DNA of 38,806 nt from Ectocarpus siliculosus. Taxonomy: Eukaryota; Sar; Phaeophyceae; Ectocarpales; Ectocarpaceae. Positions 1-10,725 of the stretch are shown piece after piece. The number at the start of each line of letters is the position of its first letter. The first letter of the stretch is position 1. The position numbers and the translations under genes were made by a program. The notes beneath the pieces were generated by a model. It did not search any database, was not told the DNA's origin, and worked only from the letters and a program-made list of their open reading frames with translations. The DNA lies in NCBI GenBank assembly GCA_000310025.1, contig FN649752.1, positions 1,289,987 through 1,328,792 on the forward strand, read 5' to 3'.

Positions 1-145
1 GCCCTAGGCAGGATTTTTTTTTACAAAGGGGGGCCCGCCCAACGGTGGGGGGGTGGGGGGGGGGGGCGTCCTAAAGGCGAACTCGAATTCCAACGGAAGT
101 ACGCCGCACTGAAACCCACCGCCACGGCGGTCATGCCGAGCCTCA
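1..145. other. Window edge, low-complexity, no secure feature
   Basis: The first 70 bases are homopolymer-rich (runs of T and G) and may be poor consensus at a contig end. On the minus strand an acceptor ending at 109 opens a frame reading CGVLPLEFEFAFRTP to the edge. That could be an alternative last NOC2 exon but shows no family similarity I can recognise. Confidence 0.4.
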
Positions 146-3100
146 CTACTACAAAAATGCACCAACAACGCGAGCCACATCATCACGCCCCCGAAAAACA
201 ACAACAAAATATTCCGGGCTTAACAACGATCAAAACTAAACACGAACACAGAAACGTGGCGAGAGGTATGTATCTCACCATGCCCCTGAACGTGTCTACC
301 GGGCCAGCCTCCCCGGGATGCTTGCTCCCTCTCGCCCTCCTCGCCATGGTCTCCGCGGCCGACTTCCCCAGCGACGTCTGGAGGGCCTTCACCCTCGCCC
401 GCCACCTCCCGGCGGCGCCGTCCGCGCCCCCCCCCCCATCCCCCCCGTCCAGCAGGCGGCCCAGCCGGGCCCGCGTGCTCGCGCACAGCTCCGGCATCCC
501 CGCGCTCCAGCGGTAGCACACCGCCTCCCTCGCTACCAAACCCGCCGCCTCTCTCGAGACCGCCGCCCGCACCTCCACTACCCTGAGATCTTCCTTCCCG
601 AGACCGGCCATCGCCGACAGATCTAACGCCGCCGCCGCCGCCGCTCCCCGTCCTTGCCTCTTGGAACTGCCACCGCCACCATTAACCACAGCCAGCCCCC
701 CCGGCCCCGCCTCCTCCCCACCCGCCGGTCCCCCGGCGGAGGAGGCGGTGGAGCCAGGGCGGGCCTCGCGAGCATGCAATAGCTCCAGCAGGCCGACGAG
801 GTGGTGAGAGGTCGGCAGGAACACGCCGGCGGCGGCAGCCAGGTCTTGCGCAGAGCGGGCGAGAGCTAGGGTGCGGGGGGCACCGTAGAGGCCGGGCGAC
901 AGCTGGAACGTGATCTCCAGCGCCTGGTTAACGAGAGGACGACGGATCGCGTGGGGCGTGGTCAGAAAATGAGGGTTTGCTGTCCAGAACAGTTGGTCGT
1001 TTTGCTAGGGGGGGAGAGGCGTGGTCTCACAACTAGCCAGCACCAGCACGGCGAAGCCCGAAGTTGTCGGCAGCACGGCTAACGGAACCAAGTAGCGGCC
1101 ATAACCAAGAAGTATTTCACAAACAACCAGCAGTCGCGATTTAAGTTCGGCGTGGTCGGAACGAAACCTTCACCCTAAACGACGTGCGTGTAAAAGTTCC
1201 TCGGCCCCGACAGCAAACAAAGCTGCTGTTTTCGACGTTCCAGGCAAAAACAGTTGGCGGAAATAGAGGGGAACGGCGTAACAGCGACACACCCAACAAC
1301 AAGATTACCGCCGCGAGGATGCTCTAAACCACAAATCCCGTACGCGTAGCCATCTCTCTCGGCGCTGGCGCAAGCCCGTCAAAATGTTGCCACGAGAATG
1401 CAAGGAGAGTCAACCCAAACGCACCTTGGCCAGAGGAGGTACTAGGGGGCCAAGAGAAGACTTGGCAGGGTGCGCCGTGACGACGCTAGTCCAGAGCTAG
1501 CAGGAGAGGAGTCATGGTGGAAAAGTTCCGGGATGCACACGGCGGATGGCGGACGGGGGGGGGGGGGGTCCATGAGACAAACCTTGCCTCGGAGGAACGA
1601 CGAAACACAGCTTGTGCGAAAAAAATCGATTCAACACACCTCGCTCGTCTTATCCTCTCTCTCTCGGTGTGCCTCTCTCTCTCTCTCTCCCTCGCTGCCT
1701 CTCTGCCTGCCTGTCTGTCTGTCTGTCTGTCTGTCTCTCTTTGGTAGCCGAGAGAGATCGGTCCACCTACGCATGCAAGAAAACTTTGCACGCGGGCTCA
1801 CAGCCACACTCGTACGATCAGGAAAGACGACGGCTTGTGGCTCCACCACATTTCCAAACAAATCACAAGAACACACAGACGACAAGCCACACGCAAGCAC
1901 AACACCGTGCACCATCAGCCCCCGTCCCCCTCCCTACCTGCAAGCTTTGCAAGAACCCCCACGAGCGCAACCTCCTCAGTGCCGGCCCCGCGTCCCTGGC
2001 CTTCCCGCCTCCTTTCTTCACCTCCGCCGCCGCCTCCACCGCCTCGCGAGCGAGATCATGGATGTACACGTACGCGTGCTGCGTGGCCAAGAGAGGGGCG
2101 TCAGGAGTATTCGAGGTGTCAGGCATACAGTAGAGGTCCCTGTTTAGTGCCGGTTTAGGGTGTAGTCCCGGTGTTTTCGGCGTGCACACACTGAATTTCC
2201 ATGTTATTCTCGATACTTTGAATAGCGCCGGTCCGGTATGGTGCCGGTGAATTTTCTGGGCACATGCCAGCACTAAACAGGGGCCTCTAGTGTACGTGGT
2301 CGGGCGCATCGGGGGACAGGGGAGACAGATATTGCACTCGAACAGGACTCGGATCATGCGCACGTGGGGGCATCGCGGAGAGCGCGTGGGTAAACGTCAC
2401 ACGTGGCAAGCATGGTGGCACAGACGGGGACTGTGATGGCAGCATGGTCTCCAGGACACCTGAAGAAGGGCCAGTTCACGCGGCAACACCAAACAGAATG
2501 TTCTCACCCATTGAGGGGGAGCAAACAGCGAGCACGGGCGGCGGCGGCACACCCAAGGTGACACACGCACCAAACAATCTTCAACCGCTTTCCGAAGAGT
2601 GTGACAAATGTTATCGCTATTGAAGTGTTTTTCTTGGCGAAATCCACACCAGCGGAACAACCCCGAACCAACTCAAAGCTCTCACCAGATAGGCAGAAGG
2701 CTTCTCCACGCCGAAGAGCTCCGCGAACCACTCCCGCAGCAGCGGCAGGGAGGATCCAGCGCCGTCGCCCTTCGCCATCACCCCCGCCCCTCTCCCCCCG
2801 CCGATGCGCTCCGCCGCCGCGCGGTAGCAGCGGTAAGACCCCTTGAAGGCATCGTGCAGGAAGGGCATCGGCTGAGAGGTGGACAGCTCGTACAACCGGA
2901 CGAAGGCCAGGGATAGCGCGGCCGTGTTGTCGGACGTCTGGAGAACGTCGAGCAGGAACGCCAGGTATCGGCGCGCAAGCCGCGGGAAAGGGAAGAGAAG
3001 CGGGACGTGGTTCCGCATGCGGTCTAGCCCATCCACGAGAGAAGCAGAAGTAGCGCCCGAACTCCCCTGCTTGCTGCTGTCGGCACGACCCTCCACAGCA

Positions 3101-3876
3101 ACCGAGTTTGACGTTGCCCACTCCGTCTCGACGCTGTCCAAAGCCGACGTCAGGAAGCTCAGCAGAGCCCCGCCCAGCCGCGGCCAGGCCTCCGCCTTCT
3201 CAAGCTTCTGCCGGTGCGCCCTGACGGCGTCCTCCCACTCCTCCACGGAGGACCCATCCTCCTCGTCGCGCTCGGGCCCCAGGTGGGCGCGAAACGCCAG
3301 GTGCAGCCGCGACGAGGCCTCGCTGACGAGCGCGCCCGCGGCCTTTGACCCGGGGGCGGCCCGCAGTGCTTGATGACATGTCGTTGGCAAGGCGGGGGAG
3401 GAAGGGTCGCCCGCGGCCGTTGTTGCTTCCTGCAACGCCCAGACCACGCGGAGGAGGTCGTCAAGCGAGCGCTCGTCCACGGCTCGTCCGACCATGGCAC
3501 GCGCTGCCTCTTCGGTAAGGCTGCTGCTGCCGCTGCCCTTGCTGCCGCCTCCCCGCTTGCCGCGCTTGCTGGTGGCAGCGCCCTCGAGAAGAGCCACCTC
3601 GGGCTCGAATGGGGCTACGCAGGCGTCACGCCCGGCGGCAGCACAAGCCTCCCGGCTCAGCCACGGGCACTCTAGGAAGGCGGCGGTGTCGACGCCGTCA
3701 GGCAGAGTCTTGCGGTGCTGCGCCCCTGGCGCCTGAGAGGCTTCCAGGGCGGTGGCAGCACCAGCAGCAGCTCCGTTGCCCTTTGACTTGTTGTCGCGGC
3801 GCACGCCACCCTTCTTCCTGTGCGTCAGGACCTTCTTGCTCAGGAACTTGCGCTGGCGCTTGTTGACCTTCCCCAT
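146..3876 (-). CDS. NOC2: Nucleolar complex protein 2 (NOC2) homolog, 60S ribosome biogenesis
   Basis: Three coding exons on the minus strand: 3876-2686, 2078-1938 and 1004-279, all joined in phase 0, giving about 686 aa. The start MGKVNKRQRKFLSKK resembles the basic N-terminus of yeast Noc2. Exon 1 ends ...PSAYL and exon 2 begins HAYVYIHDLA, together matching the family block AYxHAFVYIRQLA. Exon 2 ends RSWGFLQSLQ, and exon 3 carries PLVNQALEITFQLSP and GVFLPTSHHLVGLLE, the Noc2 helical-repeat core. Noc2 proteins pair with Noc1 and Noc3 in the nucleolus and nucleoplasm to mature pre-60S particles (family knowledge). Residues from about 80 to 150 are a family-atypical, low-complexity A/G/S region. 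The exon 3 donor ATG|GTGAG (exon ends at 279) leads to two possible acceptors, each followed at once by a stop (TAG at 148-146 or TGA at 145-143), so the protein probably ends ...TFRGM. A later acceptor at 108 would instead leave the frame open to the window edge. Confidence 0.85.
1005..1937 (-). other. NOC2 intron 2 with pyrimidine microsatellite
   Basis: The donor is CTTGCAG|GTAGGGA at 1937 and the acceptor CCCCCCTAG at 1005. Phase is 0 and the joined protein reads SLQ-QNDQLFW. On the plus strand it holds a (CT)n run followed by about seven CTGT units (about 1655-1740), and a G run at about 1555-1567. No other gene is seen in it. Confidence 0.75.
1655..1740. repeat. (CT)n/(CTGT)n microsatellite
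   Basis: Plus-strand CT dinucleotides run from about 1655 into CTGC/CTGT tetranucleotides (about 1700-1735) within NOC2 intron 2. It is low-complexity sequence and accounts for the spurious long open frames here. Confidence 0.85.
2079..2685 (-). other. NOC2 intron 1
   Basis: The donor is CTG|GTGAGAG at 2685 and the acceptor CCACGCAG at 2079-2086. Phase is 0 on both sides and the joined frame restores the conserved AYLHAYVYI block, so both borders are secure. The intron contains a 165-bp MITE near its 3' end. Confidence 0.85.
2128..2292. mobile_element. 165-bp MITE with pogo/Tigger-like inverted ends
   Basis: The left end (2128-2153) begins CAGTAGAGGTCCCTG and the reverse complement of the right end (2267-2292) begins CACTAGAGGCCCCTG. 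The 26-bp ends agree at 23 positions. The element is flanked on both sides by TA (2126-2127 and 2293-2294), the target duplication expected of Tc1/mariner/pogo elements, whose ends often start CAGTA. The interior (about 113 bp) has no coding capacity, so it would be a non-autonomous element moved by a transposase elsewhere. It lies in NOC2 intron 1, about 50 bp from the acceptor. Confidence 0.7.
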
Positions 3877-4118
3877 GGTGCCTGCCTCGAGATGTCCCGG
3901 CGAGTGCTGCCCTTCCTCTCCCCTGATACGGAGAAGTTGTCGCACCGTCGTACCTCCTGAGCTGATGATCGATGATGTTTTTCTCGTGTGCATGCACGCC
4001 AACTTGTATTTGTTTACGCCGAGACTGTGAAGTTCTGTGGCCTCGCGCGGTCTTGACGCTGCCACGCCCGCACAACCGCACTCCCACAGCAGCAGCGCCC
4101 TCCACGCCATCCTCCACC
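3877..4118. promoter_or_regulatory. Putative bidirectional promoter between NOC2 and the SET-MYND gene
   Basis: Only 242 bp separate the NOC2 start codon (minus strand, 3876) from the start codon of the SET-MYND gene (plus strand, 4119). Both 5' UTRs and core promoters must lie here unless there are non-coding upstream exons. No obvious TATA box stands out; the segment is mixed, with GC-rich stretches towards both genes. Shared regulation is inferred from geometry alone. Confidence 0.55.
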
Positions 4119-4318
4119 ATGAGTCTAGTCGGCCAGCAAGATTGCGACGGCGAGGCAGCAGCTGCTGCGGTTTCCATCGGCATGACGGACGGGCGAGGGC
4201 GGGGGCTGTTCGCCTCGGCAGACATGAAAGCCGGAGCAACCATCTTGATCGAGAGGTGCGCGCGTGCCACTAGCTGTCTGTACCACACAACACACACGGC
4301 TCGGCCGCCGCCGCTGCC

Positions 4319-4351
<33 letters not shown>

Positions 4352-7300
4352 CGTGTTTGTTAACACCAGCCCCGCGGCTCTTTCAACAGCATCTGCTGTG
4401 CCGGCATCTCGTCGACATGTGCGGTGCAGATGAAGCCTCTCTTGTCCCTCCCGTCCAAGGTGTGTTGTGTGTGTGTCGATCTCTGTGTTGGGAGTAGGAG
4501 ATGCTCTATCTAGGCGACTATGTGGCTAGTAGGTATGTGATGCCCGTTGCTCCGCTGCCTGGTGTGCATGTAGACCTTCCACGTTGACAGAGCCGGGCGG
4601 GGGCACGTGCTCCTGAAGCGCATTGAGCATTTCACAGCACTGGGTACGTCGCGAGACATTGGTCGAGACGCGGCCCCGAGACTCAGCGCCAAATATTCAT
4701 CTTCAGTCTGTCATAGTTCGAATGGTGGATGGCTACTCTAGATGGGAGTGCTAATCGGCCTTGTTTGCGCGTAACAATATGTGGAATATCGCGGTGTGCC
4801 GCTCGGAAAATTGTGGGAAAACACAACTTTCGCTGACGCTTTGGATCCATTGCTAATCTATCTTAGACTTTCTTCTATAGATGAGATGGATTCGCTGGGT
4901 CATAATGACAAAATAAAAACACAACCAAGTCCGGCTGTTTGAAATTTTTCGTCCGAAAAAAATGTGTCAATTTTTGTCCATCCGACGGCGCCGTTCCCTA
5001 GTACTGTACTCGATAAAAGACAGCCTTTGGATGTTCGTTTTTGGACACGTCCTTGCTCCTAGGGACGCCGCGGATGTTGATATCTAGCATACACCTGGCT
5101 ACAGGCGTTATAAAGTGTACTGCAAACTCTTTGTTTTTCTTACATTCACACAACGCGACATGACTGCGAAAAACCTGTGATTTTGGCACTTTTCGGAACG
5201 TTTGTCTTGCTGACATCGAAGGCGATGCGAGTCTTCAAAAAGCGAGTTTGCAGTGCACTACCTTGAGATACAAAGCCGGCAGCACAAAAAGAAGTAGGTC
5301 AATCGCGCCAGCATTTATTTTGTGATGGAAGACAGCGCGTTCAGTTGGATGGATGCAACGGATATTTTTCGTCACATCTGACACCCATCACCCATGTCAG
5401 CAGCAGCAACAACAACACAAGTCTCAACCTCCAAGGACCAAGCAAACTGTCTGCTTTCCTGGCGTCGCCCTCGTCACGTGTGTATGTAGGATTCGTTCGC
5501 CATCGTTTCTGTTGTAGGCGTATGTTGTGTGTGCTCCTCAGCTCGCTGTGATGCGGTTTTCACGGTGCCCAAGGATCGGTTCTCGAGATTTGGTTGGCTC
5601 GAACATTTTCCGTCCGCAAGATCCGGGACGCGTTTTGAAATATTTTTCTTTACTTCGTTCAATGGGCCATTAGCAGCCCTAACTATAGCTGCCCTGCTGA
5701 GTGGCGGGCTTGATAGGACGCCCCGGTCGGGAGAGGATGATGCGAATGGTATGAGGGATGACTGGCGTCATGTGCAAGGATGTCGAAAGAAGTGCGGCGT
5801 TATCCGTCGCGCTCTCTTAATATACGCTCTGTAGGCTCCGTTGGGGTCGGTGCGGATACTTTCAAATCGCTGAGCACGCTTCGCCATTTGCGGAACATGT
5901 CTACCGCTGTATTTCGAGCAGCTCTGTTTCTACAGCAGCAGTACGTACACTCATCACTTCTATCCCGTCCAATTTGGTCGTCTGTGAGTAGGCCGCAAAG
6001 TCGGTTCGCCGTGTCCAATTTCTGCCCCCAGATATCAGCTAACCAACTGCACAGGGTTTCGGAGTCGGCTTCTCAATCGCTGATCGGATTACAGAGTTGG
6101 TGCGCAGCAGCGCAATAGCCGTCAGATGAATTCCCGTGTCCCCTTCGCAAGCATATGTGGCCTTTTAGGACCTCCCCTCAGGCATTTCTTGTGTGCGAAT
6201 ATCATTTCTCTCTCTCACATGCACACACGCATGATTCGGGAGCACAAAAAGGATTCGCTACCAACACCCAACCCGCGCCAGACATCAGGCAGCCGACAGT
6301 GCACGCTCCATGCGCTGGTCAGGCGTTCTCCGGCGCGGAGATCAAACCCCATACGTTCCATACCACCGCTCTCCCACTGGCTCCGTGCCTTTTGACGCTG
6401 CATTGCTGCTGCTGTCAAAGGTACCGATCGCTATTGGCCCCCCTGGCGTGTGTGTGCTCACAGTTGAACTCTGGCCTCCGGGCTGGAGGTCCTGGAGTGC
6501 GCCGCCTTGGTGACCTTCTATGGGTTGAAACGGCAATTCGGAGCTTAACATCCAGCTTTGTTTTGGAAAGATGGCGAAGTGCATGAAAGTCAACGACATG
6601 GGAATTATTTGAAAACGCACGAGTACATGCAATCGCTGATAAAAGACTAAACACATCCCTTGGACCTGGTTTCAACGATGTACCTCCAACCCCGATGTTG
6701 AAGTCTGCACCGCGAGTCCGTGAGCGGGGCAAGGAACTTGATGGTCTTGCTTGTTTCGCATCTATCCACTATTCAATGATCTAACGACTACGGCATGCAC
6801 GACTATGAGTACACACACAAACACCCCTCCCCCCTTGCCATTGTCCACCGAACCGCCCTGGAAACCAGGCCACTCGTCGCCATGCAAAGCCTTGACAACG
6901 CCCAAGACGTGACCGTCTGCCGAAACTGCCTCGGCTTCGCCGGCGACGTTATCTCGCAGGTGAATGTTAATTTGGGCACTTGGAAGACTGCGGTTATTTT
7001 TCATCTGATTTCTACAAGTGTGCATCCTTCTTGTGTTGTTTTCCTGTGTCGCGGAAGGCAACCGAGTCAGCTGGACCAGCACGGGTATTGTAAGGTACTG
7101 AGCGGAGACCGGAACGACTTTTGTTGTGGAGGCAATAGCGATAGCGGTCATACGGAGGCGTTGTGATTTGTTCTTGCTGTATTTGGTCGTCCAGCCCGAC
7201 CGTGTGGTGCGCTCGGCTCATGTGTCCTCCTTGCACGCCTTCCTCTTTTTTTGTTTCCGGTCCCCTGTATTACAGCGGCAGTCCATGTTGTGACCAATTC

Positions 7301-10300
7301 GGGCAGTTTATAGTTGTGGTGCGATTCCATCTGTGGCATTGAACCACATCGATTATCGGGCACCTTTTTGGAAGGCTCGAGAACTACTGTCCAAGCCTCT
7401 TCGATTGTCTTCAGGAACTGTGTTAATTGCGAGGAGCACTTGTCGGGCACGCTAAAACCGTTTTTTGTGTTTCAGCGAATGAATCGAGATACTGTGGCAG
7501 CGTGGGATGCCTTGTTTGTCGATGTGCGTATGATGGGAAGCTTAACCTTTGACGATTCTAGACAGCAGCCTGGGATGCCTTGTTTATCGCCGTGTCAAAT
7601 GTGCATATGATGGGAAGCTTAACCTTTGACGTTGACGGTGGTTTATTTTCCGCGACGAACATTGTCTTGGAACCACTGACAGCGCCTCCCTCTTTGTGCA
7701 ACTCTCCTGTCCTGGGCCAATCGAACGGTCCCATTGACAGCTCGATAATTTGACGGGGCTCAATCGACCTGAGTGCCTCGCACGACACAAGGCTCGCCAA
7801 CGGTGTTCGAAGTCCAACGGCTACGACGATCAGGTGAGCAGCGAGACCGAGATTTTCAGAAATTTTCAGAGACGATTGCACCCAAGCGTTGGAGTCTTTT
7901 GAATGGCTGGCTTGCTTGGTCCCATTTTGGTTCCGGTTGGTTCTCCAGTCTGGAGCAATTTGTGAGAATGTTGGTGTTGTTCGAGTCCTGTGACCTTAGG
8001 CCCATGCCGACGCATGAACACCGTTTGCGGTTCTGGCTCTGCGTGGTTTTAAGCGTGGGCACGTTGCTCGTCGTGGCGTTGTTATACATTGTCATTCTGG
8101 CTCACTAGGTCGTGGGTGCGTGATTGGCAGCAGTCTGTTGCGGCGGATTGTTTTTACTTCATCTTCTCTTGTTGATTTGAGAAAATGAAATATGGGGGCG
8201 ATGATGAAGAAAACATACATAATATACGCTATTCATAATCTACGGTTCCCTTTTGGGAACTTTGTGATGAATACTCCTTCACTTGCTGAGCCCCCTTTTT
8301 TCGTTCTCTCTCTAGTGATCATTTGCGTCACCTGGACCGCTGTGGTCGAGGTGCCTGTTGGCTGCTTTCGGTTCTCCCTTCGTAGCACAGCAATTTTTAT
8401 TGTCCTTTGAGTTTTCCTACATGCAAGGCTTTTCTGGCACCGATTGTCTTTTGTTTTTTTGCTTGCTGTCGGTGCCAATTATTCTTTTCCCGAATAATCT
8501 GTTGCTTTGTGGCATCGTTGCAAGATTCCCAATCGATGGAAAAAGGGTTTTTTTGTGCTCTTGTGACACAGCAAAAGCAGCCGGTTCTCTTTGCCCAAAC
8601 TAAAACTTGCATGAATGAGACAGATAAACTGGTACCCTACCCCGCCCACTCGGAGATGATAGTGTCTGATGTCCACAGGATTGGAAGCGCGTGTGTCGAC
8701 CGTTTGTATGTTTGGTGAGGCCAGAGCGCCCATTGCTACATCTACTGACCCCCAGCACTGATTTCAGCGTCTTGCGGCATGTAAACCTCGCGCCTGACTT
8801 GTCTGTATTTTTTTGTCTCCGTGGAAAAGTGTGACCTCTTGTGTCTACCGTTGTGTACACTCTGCCAAGAAACGTAGCGCGAACGCCACTCTCCTGGCTC
8901 CCTGCTCCTCCCCCTAAATACAGCCCGACCATCGCCGGTTCTCCCTCTCCCTGTGTGATTCGTTTCGGGCACTGAACGATCGGCTGCAGACTGCGCCAGC
9001 GCACGAGCTATCGGGGTTGTACGAGTGTCTTGGGGGCTGCGGTGAAGTGTACTGCTCGCCCCGCTGCAGATCGGAGCACTGGGAACGGTGTCACCGCCTC
9101 CTTTGCGTCGGCCCCGTGCCGGACGAGGAGGCACAAAGCCACCCGCTTGTTGAGTTTCGGGTGAGCAAGTTTCGCCGCCTTCTGCGGGAACCCGTGTGTT
9201 GCCGTTTGGGTGGGTGCGTGCCCGCGTGTTTTCTGTTGCACGTGATAGAGTATGGCATCACATGGGTTGAAGAAACAAGAAACATGTTTTGTGTACGGAA
9301 TATTTTGAGAAAAGTCTTGAGAGACCGTGAAGATAGTGAATATGGGGGCCAGTTTTCCTGTGCACGTATGATAGCATACTGCTGTCTGTCTTGGGTGCGA
9401 CTCCTACAGTACGACCACGGGGGGCGAGCTTCATGGCCTTCGATGGCTGTTATGGTATCAGATTGGTTGGCTGGGTTCCCGCCTTGGAGAACGTTCCGAG
9501 GATTGTTCCTCCTGTGGCCTTCACCGCATAGTAGGCGACGCTAGCAACCTTCGTGAATTTGACTTTCCTCCCCCCCCCCGCGTCAACAACACAGATACAC
9601 GCGATGCAAACGAACGAAATATTTCTCCTGGTGGGAGAGGTGATGGCGCAGATCGCGACCGCGTTTACCGAGAAGGTGCGGGAGAAGCCCGGCGCCGACG
9701 GCAGCGGCGGAGATCTCGACGTTGACGACGAAATTTCCGCCGCCCGTGCCCCTTTCGCGGACTTCGTTCAAGAGCCCTGGTGGGACGTTGCCGTCGCTAG
9801 GGACGGCCGGGACAAAACAGATGGGTCATCGCCGCCACCCTGCACACCCGACGACGGCTGTAACGGTGACGAAAACGTCTGCGCCGCCGCCGCCGCTCTC
9901 CCGGGCACCCTGCGAGCCCTGTGTGGAGAGTCATCGGCGCTGCTGCGCAGGGCCTTCGCCCGTTCCGTGGGACCCCTGCCGGCACCCCTGGAGCAGGCCC
10001 TCACGGCCGAGATGTTCGGCAGGGTGGTCGGCATGTTCGAGCAGAACAACGTCGGCATCCGCGCGCCGTCCCCGATCCCAGAGGTGCTTCGGGAACTGCT
10101 CTCTGCGTCGAGCGAGGGTGATAGTGATGATGCTACGAGAGGAATCTCGCGGGAGGTGCTGGGGGAGGTAGCGCAGCTGGTGGGCGAAGTGATGGACGAC
10201 GAGTATGAGGAAGAGGAGGGGGAGGATGAGGATGAGGGTGATCTACCGATGATCTGTCGCGTGTCGCCCAGAACATTTGTTGCTGGAGATGATGCGTTAG

Positions 10301-10725
10301 AAGGGTCAGGGATGGGCCCAGGGGAGGCCGAGACGATACTCAAGGTTGCGATGGACGGTGGCGGTGAGGAGGGGGAGGAGGTCGTGTCGTTGTTCCCCCC
10401 ACTCGACGGCACCGCCCTGTACCCCCTCATCTGTTGCATGAACCACTCGTGTCGGCCCAACTGCCTCGTGCGCTACCCGGGGAGAAGGCGAGAAAAGAAG
10501 GCTACGGCGGACCCTGAAAAGGCGGCGGGTGCGGGTGCCGGGAGCGCTGATCCCCTGGTTGCGCAACTGGTGCTTTTGGAAGACGTGCCCGCCGGGGAGG
10601 AGCTGACACAGAGCTACGTCACCAGAGAAATGGGTCTTGTCGAGAGAAGGGAGGCACTAGAGGATTACGGTTTCTTTTGCACGTGCCCCCGCTGCTTGGA
10701 AGAGGAAGCCATGGCGTCATCGTGA
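4119..10725 (+). CDS. SET-MYND lysine methyltransferase, SMYD5/ATXR2 type
   Basis: Four exons: 4119-4255, 6869-6959, 8990-9160 and 9595-10725 (stop TGA at 10723). All phases fit and the protein is about 509 aa. The split SET N-part is GRGRGLFASADMKAGATILIE-RPLVA across the first junction. The MYND zinc ligands are C63/C66, C89/C93, C98/C102 and H111/C115. The second SET part has NHSCRPN at about 416, GEELTQSY at about 467 and the post-SET CTCPRC at about 495. The stretch GMFEQNNVGIRAPSP and the HPL segment after the MYND finger resemble SMYD5 and plant ATXR2 rather than SMYD1-4. The family transfers methyl groups from S-adenosylmethionine to lysine in histones or ribosomal proteins; the substrate here is unknown. 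An acidic run (about 334-349) interrupts the region between the MYND finger and the catalytic SET part. The exon 3 acceptor (CTGCAG at 8984-8989) has a weak pyrimidine tract and is the least certain border. Confidence 0.85.
4256..6868 (+). other. SET-MYND gene intron 1 (2.6 kb)
   Basis: The donor is GAGAG|GTGCGCG and the acceptor GAAACCAG at 6861-6868, phase 2. It contains a (CAG)10 run at 4320-4349 close to the donor, and otherwise unique, stop-rich sequence. I see no nested gene. Confidence 0.75.
4320..4349 (+). repeat. (CAG)10 microsatellite
   Basis: Ten CAG units follow CCGCTGCCG, about 65 bp downstream of the first donor of the SET-MYND gene. It would read as polyglutamine in one frame but lies inside the inferred intron, because the ER|PLVA junction skips it. 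Confidence 0.9.
6960..8989 (+). other. SET-MYND gene intron 2 (2.0 kb)
   Basis: The donor is TCGCAG|GTGAATG at 6960, phase 0. It contains a diverged tandem duplication at 7497-7631. No family motif is seen in its open frames. An extra small exon cannot be excluded, but the flanking exons join in frame without one. Confidence 0.65.
7497..7631 (+). repeat. Diverged tandem duplication in intron
   Basis: The copy at 7497-7554 and the copy at 7565-7631 share GGGATGCCTTGTTT and ATGATGGGAAGCTTAACC. The second copy has a small insertion in the middle. They are separated by about 10 bp. No coding role is apparent. Confidence 0.8.
9161..9594 (+). other. SET-MYND gene intron 3
   Basis: The donor is TTTCGG|GTGAGCAAG at 9161 and the acceptor CAACACAG at 9587-9594, preceded by a C-rich tract. 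Phase is 0 and the junction reads HPLVEFR-IHAMQTNEIF, as expected for this family. Confidence 0.8.

Noticed and set aside
4264-4497. Polyserine/polyglutamine frame over the CAG run
   Set aside because: The SET-MYND frame needs this stretch removed as intron: the ER|PLVA junction restores a conserved motif and all phases fit.
7300-7480. Possible extra exon of the SET-MYND gene around GTVCRNC-like context
   Set aside because: Exons 2 and 3 already supply the full MYND ligand set and join in phase 0; open frames here show no zinc ligands.
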